Assembly (NCBI GenBank): GCA_022013685.1
Contig: JAKLPV010000226.1
Location: 1-64,000, forward strand
Source of the DNA: Anaerolineae bacterium
Lineage (GTDB): Bacteria > Chloroflexota > Anaerolineae > Anaerolineales > Villigracilaceae
Length of the DNA: 64,000 nt
Direction of reading: 5' to 3'
Position numbers and translations under genes: made by a program. Below, in pieces: positions 1 through 8,467 of this stretch (the first letter of the stretch is position 1; each line of letters begins with the position of its first letter). Under the pieces are notes generated by a model. It did not search any database, had not been told where the DNA came from, and worked only from the letters and a program-made list of their open reading frames with translations.

Positions 1-30
1 CGGCATGTTGGCTTACGATTGGCGCGGGTG

Positions 31-474
31 CTACGATCGGCAATTGCATAGTCTTTCACCAACCTGAGTTTGTAAATTTCGCAATACTGCTAAATTATCA
101 TGCTTGGGCGTAAATGTCAAAACACAACAGTCGAGTAAATTGAGAAAATCCAGACTTGCATTTTCTGCGGATGCTATTTTCGGGCACTCGGCCTTTGGCG
201 CGAGCGTGGCGGTGACGATTGTCCGCACATCGAAGGTTGGGGTAAAGGTGGGGATGGTCGGGAGCGGGGTTATTGTGGGGGTTTCAGGTTTGGATCTATC
301 AGGTTTCAGGTCAAGAACAGGTGTCAGGGTTGCGCTGAGCGCAGCCGAAGTGTTTTTGGGCGTCAGGGTTTGAGTTGCAACGAGGCCTGGGCTGGCGGCG
401 GGGATGTCCGCTGCTGGGGCGGCGCAGGCGGCGAGCAAGACAGTCAGCAGGATGAGTTGGGCGATGAATTTCAT
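31..474 (-). CDS. Short lipoprotein, paralogue of the gene at 1080-2555, possibly truncated
   Basis: The chosen start (MKFIAQ, 147 aa) gives a clean lipoprotein signal peptide ending in the lipobox LLAAC. An upstream in-frame ATG at 534 would overlap hicA and spoil the signal. A Thr/Pro-rich linker follows (ITPLPTIPTFTP). The first 100 residues are nearly the same as those of the lipoprotein at 1080-2555. The sequences part after the conserved 'ECPK', and this copy ends after about 35 more residues with none of the long C-terminal domain. Near the left edge the +1 frame stays open past this stop, so a frameshift is possible. Presumably surface-anchored; function unknown. Confidence 0.5.
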   Translation of the reverse strand: MKFIAQLILLTVLLAACAAPAADIPAASPGLVATQTLTPKNTSAALSATLTPVLDLKPDRSKPETPTITPLPTIPTFTPTFDVRTIVTATLAPKAECPKIASAENASLDFLNLLDCCVLTFTPKHDNLAVLRNLQTQVGERLCNCRS

Positions 475-520
475 GGGCTTAAAACAATAAGCCGCCAGTG
501 AACGGCTGGCGGCAGGGTGT

Positions 521-745
521 CTATTTGGCTTCAAACAAAGAACGCGGCAAACCCGATTGACGGATGATGCTTTGCAATGTCCCGATTTTTAGCTCATCAT
601 GATTGGGAACCGGTACGGTAATTGTGCTGTTGCCTGTCTTTTTCTGTAAAACAATGTGGCTGCCTTTTTGGCGCACTTCATCTAATCCATGCCCGGCCAG
701 GAGTTTGCACAGTTCCCGCCCTGAGAAAACGCGCAATTTGGGCAT
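521..745 (-). CDS. hicA: HicA-type mRNA interferase toxin
   Basis: A 74-aa protein of the HicA/YcfA family, a double-stranded-RNA-binding-like fold that cleaves mRNA. The diagnostic segment KGSHIVLQKK carries the expected catalytic histidine (His30). It is followed by the usual 'TITVPVPNHDELKIGTL' region. The start lies 4 nt beyond the hicB stop codon, so the two are translationally coupled. The order is antitoxin then toxin, the reverse of many HicAB loci. The length is normal for the family. Confidence 0.9.
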   Translation of the reverse strand: MPKLRVFSGRELCKLLAGHGLDEVRQKGSHIVLQKKTGNSTITVPVPNHDELKIGTLQSIIRQSGLPRSLFEAK

Positions 746-749
746 CGCA

Positions 750-1010
750 TTAATCCCCGGCGGTTGTCCGAACTTTCAGGCTGGATACAACCGGCATCAA
801 GGGCATAATGTAGGTTTCTTTTTTGAGTCTGCGCCGAATTTCCGACTTGGAAGCCGCTTCAAAGAATAATTCCACCGCTTCCAGAAGATTGGCGCGGGCT
901 TCTTCGATGGTTTTTCCCTGACTGGCGACATCCACTTCGGGGCAGGTGGCGATGTACATGTCATCTTGCCGTTCAATTACCGCGGTTAATTGTAAAGTTT
1001 TTGCGCTCAT
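750..1010 (-). CDS. hicB: HicB-type antitoxin
   Basis: An 86-aa protein of the UPF0150/HicB family. It has the partial RNase-H-like fold signature 'YIATCPEVDVASQGKTIEEA' and 'NLLEAVELFFE'. No C-terminal DNA-binding helix-turn-helix or ribbon-helix-helix is evident, so any autoregulation must use another surface or the complex. I chose the ATG at 1010 (MSAKTLQ) over the one at 1052 because it fits the family N-terminus. It neutralises the HicA toxin encoded just downstream. Confidence 0.88.
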   Translation of the reverse strand: MSAKTLQLTAVIERQDDMYIATCPEVDVASQGKTIEEARANLLEAVELFFEAASKSEIRRRLKKETYIMPLMPVVSSLKVRTTAGD

Positions 1011-1023
1011 GGCATTTTCTCCA

Positions 1024-1062
1024 GCCTGCCAGTTCATTGTTAGCAGGCGCAATTTGATTATA
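1024..1062 (-). promoter_or_regulatory. hicBA promoter with an inverted repeat in the leader
   Basis: Reading leftward, a consensus -10 TATAAT lies at 1057-1062, about 47 nt upstream of the hicB ATG. Just downstream, GCCTGC (1024-1029) and GCAGGC (1043-1048) form an inverted repeat. It could be the operator of the toxin-antitoxin complex or a leader hairpin. No convincing -35 is seen. Confidence 0.4.
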
Positions 1063-1079
1063 TATCAACTTCTTTGCTC

Positions 1080-2555
1080 TTACCGAAACGGACAGACATC
1101 CGCCGGTTGATACTGGCGACTTTGCGCGCCGTGATAATCGCTGCCGAGCGGAGTCAAAATTTCAGGGTGGGCGTCGGCATAGGCGATGGCAGCGGCGCAG
1201 GCATCGTACATGAGTCCGCTGGACTGGTAGGCGTTCCAGAAACCGGTTGCCATCTCGACGTAGGGATAACCGGGACTATCTGCCGGGAATTTCTTTTGCA
1301 GGGTGGCGTATTTGACCTGGGCCGCTTCCGTTTCGCCGAGGAAAGTGTGCAGGATGATCATGCGGTAGTAGGCGTAGGCCGCCAGGCGCGGGTATTCGGT
1401 GGGGTCAGGTATTCCATCAGCAGGCTCGAAATGGTCGGGGGTATCAACAGTTCCGCTTATTTCTTGAAATGAAGCGGCAAATCTTTGGTGGGACCACCAA
1501 TCTAACTTATCGCTGAAAATCACATCTTGATAAAACCTAAAGGCCGTTACATATTTTCCATAGACTGTTTCCATATCCGCATCCTGTACTGCTTGAAATC
1601 GGAATTTCGGGGTTTCAAAGCTGCTATGCGACTCAGTAAAGTTTTTCCCGTTCCATGTATAAGTGCTTGTAAGATAGCGCCAAGGAATGTATGCGGTAAG
1701 GGAACCGGTTCCGGGACGATCTCCAGTGAGTAAAATATCCTGGACTCCTGATTTCGAATCTTGAATCTTTAAATTTGCCAAGCCCCACATCCCATTTGGC
1801 AAGTTTAAATTGGCAAACCCCTGACCATCCCACTCGTAAATATAAAGCTGATAATTTCCAAACCCTGATCCATAGCTTGTTAATGCCAAAATATCTGGGA
1901 CATTATCGCCATTTAAATCTCTGGTAGCCCCTAATTGGAGAAAACCTTCATCAGTTATAAGTTCCTTTACATCATACTGTTCGTTTGTGCAATATAAAAC
2001 AAATAATCGTCCACCCATGGAAAAATCTTTAAAAACTAAATCCGGTTGAGAATCGTTTGTCACGTCAGTATAGGAATAATCTTTATACCCGTTGCAATCA
2101 GTACAATTTTGAAAACCGGATAACTTTAATCTCGATATAACCGACGAGATAGAACCTCCCTCGTTCAAAAATGCCTGTATCTCTTTCTCTGTTCCTGTAA
2201 ACATGCACGCATCATTTTCAAAGCAATCTGGCATGATTGGGATACGGAAATCTGGCACAAGTTCAGGGTTTTCTTTGGGACATTCCGCCTTTGGCGCAGG
2301 CGTGGCAGTGACAATTGTGCGCACATCGAAGGCCGGGGTGAAGGTGGGGATGGTCGGGAGCGGGGTTATTGTGGGGGTGTCAGGTGTTAAGGTATCAGGT
2401 GTCAGGCTTGCACTGAGCGCAGTCGAAGTGTCTTTGGGTGTCAGGGTTTGACTTGCGGAAGGGCCTGGGCTGGCAGCGGGGATATCCGCTGCTGGGGCGG
2501 CGCAGGCGGCGAGCAAAAGGCAGAAGAGTGTGAAAACGAATCCCAAACGGCGCAT
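1080..2555 (-). CDS. Lipoprotein with Thr/Pro linker and VCBS/FG-GAP-like repeat region
   Basis: A 491-aa exported lipoprotein. I chose the ATG at 2555 because GGAGGT stands 4 nt upstream. The signal peptide ends in LLLAAC (lipobox). A roughly 80-residue Ser/Thr/Pro linker follows. The middle part contains VCBS/FG-GAP-like segments ('YTDVTNDSQPDLVFKD', 'TRDLNGDNVPDILALTS', 'YIYEWDGQGF'). The C-terminal part is helical and TPR-like ('AAYAYYRMIILHTFLGETEA'). The linker DNA is assembled from the dispersed repeat motifs seen elsewhere in the window. The middle is AT-richer than the flanks. Exact function unknown; probably a surface protein. Confidence 0.8.
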   Translation of the reverse strand: MRRLGFVFTLFCLLLAACAAPAADIPAASPGPSASQTLTPKDTSTALSASLTPDTLTPDTPTITPLPTIPTFTPAFDVRTIVTATPAPKAECPKENPELVPDFRIPIMPDCFENDACMFTGTEKEIQAFLNEGGSISSVISRLKLSGFQNCTDCNGYKDYSYTDVTNDSQPDLVFKDFSMGGRLFVLYCTNEQYDVKELITDEGFLQLGATRDLNGDNVPDILALTSYGSGFGNYQLYIYEWDGQGFANLNLPNGMWGLANLKIQDSKSGVQDILLTGDRPGTGSLTAYIPWRYLTSTYTWNGKNFTESHSSFETPKFRFQAVQDADMETVYGKYVTAFRFYQDVIFSDKLDWWSHQRFAASFQEISGTVDTPDHFEPADGIPDPTEYPRLAAYAYYRMIILHTFLGETEAAQVKYATLQKKFPADSPGYPYVEMATGFWNAYQSSGLMYDACAAAIAYADAHPEILTPLGSDYHGAQSRQYQPADVCPFR

Positions 2556-2587
2556 GATGACCTCCAAAAGTTTTTTAACCAATCGCT

Positions 2588-2684
2588 TGTCATTTCGAAG
2601 GAGCCGCGTAGCGGCGACTGAGAAATCTTCATCACGAAATCTTCATCACGTGGTTAAGATTTCTCGCTATCGCTCGAAATGACA
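2588..2684. repeat. Hairpin repeat family A (TGTCATTTCGA ... TCGAAATGACA)
   Basis: Terminal inverted repeats TGTCATTTCGA/TCGAAATGACA enclose inner inverted segments GAGAAATCTT/AAGATTTCTC. Two further copies are at 6361-6449 and 7470-7566. The element fills the gap between the lipoprotein gene start and mfd. It has no coding capacity and looks like a MITE-type or transcript-hairpin repeat. Confidence 0.85.
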
Positions 2685-2732
2685 GACTTAGTTTTCCTTC
2701 GTGTCCCGTCGTTGCCGTCGTGGTGAAAAAAA

Positions 2733-5700
2733 CTACCCCGGCAAAAACTTTCCATCAATTACATCGATCACCCGTTTATTCAGCCGGTCGAGCACTTCCA
2801 TCAGGCGTTCTTGCCAGTCGGGGTCTTTCAAGAAGGTGCACCAGTAGGCATTCTTGCCGCCGCGCACGCCGGGGCCGAGATCAGAGAGCACGCGCTGCGA
2901 CATGTGCTCGGTCAGGGCCGGGTAGCGCAGGGCGATCTGGCTGCTTTCGGCGTTGACCGAGAGCAGCCCGGCCGCGTCGGCGCGCAGTTTGACCTTCATC
3001 TGGAAGAACAGGTTTTGGACCATTTCGGGCAGCGGTCCGAACCGGTCGCCGAATTCTGCCGCCAGGGCTTCGACTCCCTGCTCGTCACGCAGACTGGCCA
3101 GGCGCCGATACAGGCGCAGGCGCAGATCCTGGTTCGAAACGTAGGATTTGGGAATGCCGATCGCCAGCGGCAGGTCGACCGTGACCGGTTCTTTCAGTTC
3201 GTTTTCGAAGCTGGCGAAGGGCAGCGCCGTCAGGGCCTTGACCATTTCACCGCTTTCCACATCTCCGCTTTCGACTGCCAGCGCGGCAACCTTCAAGCGC
3301 CTGACTTCCCCGGCCAGCATACGCGTGTACAGATGAAATCCGACCGCATCGATCTGGCCGCTCTGGCGCACGCCGAGCAGGTCGCCTGCGCCGCGGATCT
3401 CCAGGTCGCGCATGGCGATCGAGTAGCCTGCGCCCAGTTGGGTGTTCTCGGCGATCACTTCCAGGCGTTCCTGGCCGTCGACCGTCGGCGGCTTCTTGCG
3501 GTGGCGGAAGAAATAGGCATAGGCGCGCGAAGCGGCCCGCCCAACGCGCCCGCGCAACTGGTAGAGCTGGGCCAGGCCAAAGGTGTCGGCCCGGTCAACG
3601 ATCAGCGTGTTGGCGTTCGGGATGTCGAGTCCGCTTTCGATGATGGTGGTCGAGAGCAGGATGTCGATCTTGGTCTCGCTGAAATCGTGCATGATGTTCG
3701 AGAGCTGGTGCTCGTCCATCTGGCCATGCCCGACCCCGATCCGCGCTTCGGGGACGAGTTTCTCGAGGTGCATCTTCATCGCATGGATGGTCTGGACGCG
3801 GTTGTGGACGAAGAAGATCTGTCCGCCGCGCTCGAGTTCGCGCAAAATGGCCTGGCGGATGAGCTTGGGCGAGTACGGCCCGATATGGGTGATAACCGGC
3901 AGCCGTTCTTCCGGCGGCGTGTTGAGGGTCGAAATGTCGCGCACGCCGCTCAAAGCCATGTACAAGGTGCGCGGAATGGGAGTCGCCGTCAGCGTCAGCA
4001 CATCCACTTCCGTCCGCAGCTTCTTTAAATGTTCTTTGTGGGTCACCCCGAAGCGCTGTTCCTCGTCGATGATCGCCAGCCCAAGGTCTTTAAACTCGAC
4101 ATCCTGCGAAATCAGGCGGTGAGTGCCGATCAAAATGTCGATCTGCCCGAGCAGCAGCTTGCGGATAATCTCGGTCTGTTCGCGCGGCGAACGGAAGCGC
4201 GAAAGCATCTCGACCGTGACCGGGAAGGCCGCCAGGCGCTGCTGGAAGGTTTCATAATGTTGTTGGGCCAGGACGGTGGTCGGTACCAGCACCGCCACCT
4301 GGCGGCCGTCCTGGACAGCCTTGAAAGCCGCCCGCAGGGCGACTTCGGTCTTGCCGTAGCCGACATCGCCGCACAGCAGGCGGTCCATCGGGCGGGCTGT
4401 TTCCATATCGCGTTTGATGGCTTCCAGCGCCGAAGCTTGGTCGGGCGTTTCGACGTACGGGAAGCTGTCTTCCAGTTCTTTTTGCCAGGCGCTGTCGGCT
4501 GAGTAGGCATACCCGCCAACGGTCTGGCGCTTGGCGTACAGTTCGAGCAGCTCCTGGGCCACTTCCTGCACGGCTTCGCGCACGCGCTGCTTGGCATTCG
4601 GCCATTCCTGCGTCCCCAGGCGGCTCAGGTTGGGCGCGCCGCCCTCGCGGCCCACGTAGCGCGTCAGCCGGTCGGCCTGATGGACCGGCACAAAGATCTG
4701 GGCGTTGTCTTGATATTCGACCGCCAAAAACTCGCGCTCGTGTCCCTCGAGCTGGCGCTGCACCAGGCCGGCAAATTTGCCGATCCCAAAATCGACATGC
4801 ACGATGTAATCGCCGATCTTCAGGTCGGCAAAGGCCGCTTCGGGCGCTTCGGCTTGCGGGCGCTGGCGGCTGCGCGGCAAGGGGCGTTCCCAGCCGAAAA
4901 TTTCAGAATCGGTGATGAGATGGATGAGTTGGGATTGGTCCTGCCCCGAGCGCAGGATGAAGCCTTCGGAGAGCGAGGCGTCAAAGAAGCGAATTTGCTC
5001 GGACTCGCTCCCCCCGTGGCCTGGCGCGCGTTGATCGGGCGTTTCCCAATCTGCGGCATCCTGCAGCAGCTCCTGCAGGCGTTTGCTCTGGCGCGAATGG
5101 ATCAGCACCTGGTCGCCCTGGGCGGTCAGCGCAAACAAATACTCGATGAACGGCTTCAACCGTCCGCCGAAGCGCTGATCGTGCCCGAAGACGGAGGCCA
5201 GACCGAGGCCTGCGTCCGGGTCTGGGGCATCTTCCGCGCTCGAAAAGCCCAACGCCAGCGACGGCTTGACCCGGATGGCGTCGTTCAGCTCTGACCATGA
5301 GAGATATGGCAGCGGGAAGTCCGCGGGCAGGGTGCCCTCGTTGATGCTTTCCTGCCTGAACCGGACGGCCTGCTCCTCGACCTCGGCCGCCATGGTTTCC
5401 ATCAGGCTGAAATCGTCGGCTAGAATGAGCGCCCTGTGTGGCAGGTAATCGAGCAGCGTCGCCGGGAAGGGGTGCAGCAGGGGAATGTGAAATTCAGAAA
5501 ATGGTTCATCGGGATTGGTAATTGGTAATTTTTCTTGATTTTCCAATAACCAATTACCACTTACTATGTACTCTCTCGCCGGTGTGACCAGCACGCTTTC
5601 CAGCTTCGCCAGCGTTCTCTGCGTGGCCGGGTCAAAACTGCGGATGGTGTCTAGCTCGTCGCCGAAAAAGTCCAGGCGGACGGGGGCGGGTTGGGCAGGC

Positions 5701-6278
5701 GGCCAGATATCGAGCAGGCCGCCGCGCCGTGAGAACTGTCCCGGCCCGGTGACGGTATCGGCCAGTTCGTAGCCCAACTCGCTCCAGGCGCGGATCAGGG
5801 CTTCGGTCTGGTATTCCTCGTTCAGCTTGAGCCGTTTGCAGGCTTTCAGAAAATCACGCCGGGGCAGGGTGCGCGTCATCAGGGCCCGCACCGAAGCGAC
5901 GATGATCGGCGGGATTTCGGGTTTTTGCGCGCCGGGCAGGTGGTAGGCCGAGAGGGCGCTGAGTGCATCCAGGCGTTCGCGGCGGGTGTTGACGCCCCAG
6001 GCGGCCTGCTCGTAAAAGAGCGGATTCGGCTCGGCGAATAAATAGCGTTTGGCGCCCGGCAGCCAGAACGCCAGTTCATCGTGCAGGGCGGTGGCGTGGT
6101 CGGCGCGGTCGGTCAGCAAAAGGATCGGCTGGCCCAGATCGCCATGCAGCGCGGCCAGGGTCGGCAGCCGCGCCGCGCGCGGCAGTCCCAGCCCGGGCAG
6201 AGGCTTGCCGCCGCGAACTTGCGCGAGGAAGGTTTGATATTCGGGGGTCGAGCGAAGTTGTTGGATGAGTAAATCCAT
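2733..6278 (-). CDS. mfd: Transcription-repair coupling factor Mfd
   Basis: An 1181-aa SF2 translocase that removes stalled RNA polymerase from lesions and recruits UvrA. Domains in order are the UvrB-like N-terminal modules, the CarD-like RNA-polymerase-interacting domain (around residue 488, 'IGDYIVHVDFGIGKF'), the helicase core with Walker A GDVGYGKT (about 636) and DEEQRFG (about 737), the helicase C lobe ('TIIESGLDIPNANT') and the C-terminal TRCF domain. I prefer the ATG at 6278 to the upstream TTG at 6302. A hairpin repeat is present in frame at about residues 239-255. The gene is monocistronic by layout. Confidence 0.97.
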   Translation of the reverse strand: MDLLIQQLRSTPEYQTFLAQVRGGKPLPGLGLPRAARLPTLAALHGDLGQPILLLTDRADHATALHDELAFWLPGAKRYLFAEPNPLFYEQAAWGVNTRRERLDALSALSAYHLPGAQKPEIPPIIVASVRALMTRTLPRRDFLKACKRLKLNEEYQTEALIRAWSELGYELADTVTGPGQFSRRGGLLDIWPPAQPAPVRLDFFGDELDTIRSFDPATQRTLAKLESVLVTPAREYIVSGNWLLENQEKLPITNPDEPFSEFHIPLLHPFPATLLDYLPHRALILADDFSLMETMAAEVEEQAVRFRQESINEGTLPADFPLPYLSWSELNDAIRVKPSLALGFSSAEDAPDPDAGLGLASVFGHDQRFGGRLKPFIEYLFALTAQGDQVLIHSRQSKRLQELLQDAADWETPDQRAPGHGGSESEQIRFFDASLSEGFILRSGQDQSQLIHLITDSEIFGWERPLPRSRQRPQAEAPEAAFADLKIGDYIVHVDFGIGKFAGLVQRQLEGHEREFLAVEYQDNAQIFVPVHQADRLTRYVGREGGAPNLSRLGTQEWPNAKQRVREAVQEVAQELLELYAKRQTVGGYAYSADSAWQKELEDSFPYVETPDQASALEAIKRDMETARPMDRLLCGDVGYGKTEVALRAAFKAVQDGRQVAVLVPTTVLAQQHYETFQQRLAAFPVTVEMLSRFRSPREQTEIIRKLLLGQIDILIGTHRLISQDVEFKDLGLAIIDEEQRFGVTHKEHLKKLRTEVDVLTLTATPIPRTLYMALSGVRDISTLNTPPEERLPVITHIGPYSPKLIRQAILRELERGGQIFFVHNRVQTIHAMKMHLEKLVPEARIGVGHGQMDEHQLSNIMHDFSETKIDILLSTTIIESGLDIPNANTLIVDRADTFGLAQLYQLRGRVGRAASRAYAYFFRHRKKPPTVDGQERLEVIAENTQLGAGYSIAMRDLEIRGAGDLLGVRQSGQIDAVGFHLYTRMLAGEVRRLKVAALAVESGDVESGEMVKALTALPFASFENELKEPVTVDLPLAIGIPKSYVSNQDLRLRLYRRLASLRDEQGVEALAAEFGDRFGPLPEMVQNLFFQMKVKLRADAAGLLSVNAESSQIALRYPALTEHMSQRVLSDLGPGVRGGKNAYWCTFLKDPDWQERLMEVLDRLNKRVIDVIDGKFLPG
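5513..5560. repeat. Hairpin repeat family E inserted in frame in mfd
   Basis: Ten-base arms GGTAATTGGT (5517-5526) and ACCAATTACC (5549-5558) form a hairpin inside the mfd coding region. It encodes roughly 'GNWLLENQEKLPITNP' on the minus strand. The same TTGGTAATTGG/CCAATTACC motif fills non-coding gaps at 15352-15408 and 40515-40553. The codons stay in frame and without stops. Confidence 0.65.
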
Positions 6279-6318
6279 AAAACCCTTTACCACAAAGGAC
6301 AAAGCTTAAAAGATTGAT

Positions 6319-6467
6319 AACTATTCAGACGTATGTTTTGGCCTTATTTTGTTATCGTTTTGTCATTTCGAAGAAGCCGCGTAGCGGCGACTGAGAAATC
6401 TTGCGCATATTGGAGAAGATTTCTCACCGCTACGCGGTTCGAAATGACAACTGACCGCTGAATAGTT
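6319..6467. repeat. Family A repeat nested in a larger inverted repeat
   Basis: A complete family A copy (6361-6449) lies inside a second pair of inverted arms, AACTATTCAG (6319-6328) and CTGAATAGTT (6458-6467). The element lies between the mfd start and the gene at 6620. The nesting suggests either insertion into an older hairpin or a larger composite unit. Confidence 0.7.
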
Positions 6468-6514
6468 ACAAAGATTGAATTGTTCCACAACAAGTTCAGA
6501 CAAGGGTGGATAAA

Positions 6515-6589
6515 TTATGAGACCAGGCGGCTTGTTCTCAATTCAAGCAATACTTGTTTGCCAATTTCAAAGACAAAATCCCGTTTCAT
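6515..6589 (-). CDS. Possible 24-aa small ORF
   Basis: A 24-codon reading frame (starts MKRDFVFEIGKQ) begins 7 nt after a strong ribosome binding site AAAGGAG. It lies 30 bp downstream of the methyltransferase gene on the same strand. No known family is recognised. The good ribosome binding site is the only support. It could be a small peptide, or the remnant of a longer gene cut off by the neighbouring repeat. Confidence 0.25.
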   Translation of the reverse strand: MKRDFVFEIGKQVLLELRTSRLVS

Positions 6590-6619
6590 AGATCAGCTCC
6601 TTTGAAAACTTTAACAGGC

Positions 6620-7360
6620 TCAAAAAGTAACCTGGCTGATGAGAAGTTCTGTTTCGCCAGTTGATTTCAACTGACCGTTTAAGCTCAAAATATCGAAGAT
6701 TTCCCTGGCGCTGGTTTTGAACTCATCATAATTCAGGCTGTTTTCGTCTGGCATCAATGCCGAAGACATCAACGAGCCGAGAAAATGCTCCCAATCGAGT
6801 GTGTATTCGAAAGGAAAGAGCAGTTTTTGATAAGAATCGTTCCCAAAGTAGAAGGACAGCGGCTGGCGCGAGATCCTTGCAGCCGGTTCAGGCTTTGAGA
6901 ATTTCTCAAAAAGTTGCCCAACGGCCTTTTCATAGACCGGATCGGTGCCGTAATTGCGCAGCAGCGCCAGCCATCCCGCTGGTTTCAAGATACGCAGGAA
7001 CTCTTTGCGCGCCGCATCTGGTTCGAACCAGTGGATGGCCTGCCCGACGCTGATCAGATCGATGGAGTGGGCGGCCAGGCCGCTGTGCTCGGCGGAACCG
7101 TTTATTATCTGACAGAATCGGTTTCCTGAAAAGACCCTTTCCAGTACGCCGCGCATTTCATCTTCGGGTTCAAGCGCATAAACCAGCTTGGTTTTGCCAA
7201 CAAAATGCCTGGTCAGGATGCCCGTTCCCGCGCCAAGATCGGCAACGACAGTCTGCGCAGAAACATCCGCCGTGTCGAAAATTGCCGCGATGGCTTGTGC
7301 GGCATAGTCCCAGCGATATTTGGCGTATTTCTCGGCTTTGGTATCGTATAAGCGGGACAA
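6620..7360 (-). CDS. Class I SAM-dependent methyltransferase
   Basis: A 246-aa Rossmann-fold methyltransferase. Motif I is 'VVADLGAGTGILTRHF', followed by the acidic 'YALEPEDEM' and 'SIDLISVGQAIHWF', typical of UbiE/YcgJ-like family members. The substrate cannot be told from sequence. The start is TTG at 7360, fixed by a stop codon three codons upstream and by AAAGGA 10 nt before it. A -10-like TATACT lies at 7415-7420. It appears to be transcribed alone. Confidence 0.85.
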   Translation of the reverse strand: MSRLYDTKAEKYAKYRWDYAAQAIAAIFDTADVSAQTVVADLGAGTGILTRHFVGKTKLVYALEPEDEMRGVLERVFSGNRFCQIINGSAEHSGLAAHSIDLISVGQAIHWFEPDAARKEFLRILKPAGWLALLRNYGTDPVYEKAVGQLFEKFSKPEPAARISRQPLSFYFGNDSYQKLLFPFEYTLDWEHFLGSLMSSALMPDENSLNYDEFKTSAREIFDILSLNGQLKSTGETELLISQVTF

Positions 7361-7469
7361 GGCGGCTCAATCCTTTGGGTCAGGATGTTCATTTCGCGAA
7401 TAAGGCAATCGTTAAGTATACAGCAAAATGTTCAGGTATGCTTATTTTTCGGGAATAACCGGCCGTGAT

Positions 7470-7566
7470 TGTCATTTCGAGCCGTTTTTTGGCGAGAAAT
7501 CTTGTGCATGGGGATGGGAAGATTTCTACCCTACGGGCACGATGTCGCTCGGTGCTCGAAATGACA
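7470..7566. repeat. Hairpin repeat family A
   Basis: Third copy of the TGTCATTTCGA...TCGAAATGACA element. Here the inner part is AGAAATCTTG...AAGATTTCT. It ends 15 bp before the -10 box of the gene at 7596, so the repeat may supply part of that promoter region. Confidence 0.85.
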
Positions 7567-7581
7567 AGGCTCCAATAAGTG

Positions 7582-7587
7582 TATAAT
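7582..7587 (+). promoter_or_regulatory. -10 box of a probably leaderless gene
   Basis: A perfect TATAAT ends 8 nt before the GTG start codon at 7596. A transcription start 7-8 nt downstream of the box would coincide with the start codon. There is no ribosome binding site. Confidence 0.55.
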
Positions 7588-7595
7588 CCGCGTTT

Positions 7596-8426
7596 GTGAA
7601 CATTACGTACCCGCGCCACGCCCCCAAAAAACCGCTCGGACAAATCACCCGCGGCAAAACGGCCCGCAACCGCCTGCGCCCGGTCGATAATTTTTTCCTG
7701 AAATACGATCCCGGCCTGTTGACCCGCTGCGATGGCGATTTTGCCAAAGCCCTGTTCGTCGACCTGGGATACGGGGCCGAGGCGGTTACCACCCTTGAAA
7801 CGGCCTCCCGGTTGCGCAGGCTGAATCCGGGCCTGGGCATTCTGGGCATCGAGATCGAAGCGGATCGAGTGGCGCGCGCCCTGCCCTTCGCCGACGAACG
7901 GACATTTTTCCGGTTGGGCGGTTTCAATATCCCGCTTTTACCCGGAGAATATGTCCGCGCCATCCGGGCTTTCAACGTTTTGCGCCAGTACGAAGAAGCG
8001 GACGTGCTCCCGGCCTGGGCCCAGATGGCGCGCGGGGTCTTGCCGGGCGGGCTGCTGGTCGAAGGCACCTCCAACCCGTTTGGCAGCATCCTGGCGGCCA
8101 ACGTCCTGCGCCGCGTGGACGATGAATCCGCTCCGTGGCGGCCGGAAGCCCTCGTTTTTTATACCAATTTCCGGCTGGGGTTCGATCCGGCCGAATTCCA
8201 GACCATTTTGCCCAAGAACTATATCCACCGTGTTGTCGCGGGCGAGACGATATATAATTTCTTCGAGGCTTGGAAGGCCAGCGCCGCCGAATCTGCCCCG
8301 GTGCGGACGTTTGGCCTGCGCCCATGGTTCGTTGCCAGCGCCGAAGGCTTGTCGCGGCGCGGCTACCGGGTCCGCATGCAGAAAAAGTGGCTCAACCGCG
8401 GTTGGCTGGTTTGGGAACATTTGTAA
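7596..8426 (+). CDS. SAM-dependent methyltransferase-like protein
   Basis: A 276-aa protein with a Rossmann-type motif ('FVDLGYGAEAVTTLETA' and 'GILGIEIEADRV') characteristic of class I methyltransferases. A post-I region 'GVLPGGLLVEGTSNPFGS' follows. The substrate is unknown. The GTG start directly follows a TATAAT box, suggesting a leaderless transcript. The MFS gene begins 41 bp downstream on the same strand, so the three genes 7596-10810 may be co-transcribed. Confidence 0.65.
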   Translation: MNITYPRHAPKKPLGQITRGKTARNRLRPVDNFFLKYDPGLLTRCDGDFAKALFVDLGYGAEAVTTLETASRLRRLNPGLGILGIEIEADRVARALPFADERTFFRLGGFNIPLLPGEYVRAIRAFNVLRQYEEADVLPAWAQMARGVLPGGLLVEGTSNPFGSILAANVLRRVDDESAPWRPEALVFYTNFRLGFDPAEFQTILPKNYIHRVVAGETIYNFFEAWKASAAESAPVRTFGLRPWFVASAEGLSRRGYRVRMQKKWLNRGWLVWEHL

Positions 8427-8467
8427 GGCAATTTGCCAAATTGCCCCACAGTTCATAAAGGAAAACC

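Noticed and set aside
2811-4028. Long plus-strand open frame (405 codons) opposite mfd
   Set aside because: It lies fully antisense to a well-conserved Mfd region, and its translation has no recognisable family and a skewed Gly/Gln/Arg-rich composition. It is a shadow of GC-rich codon use.
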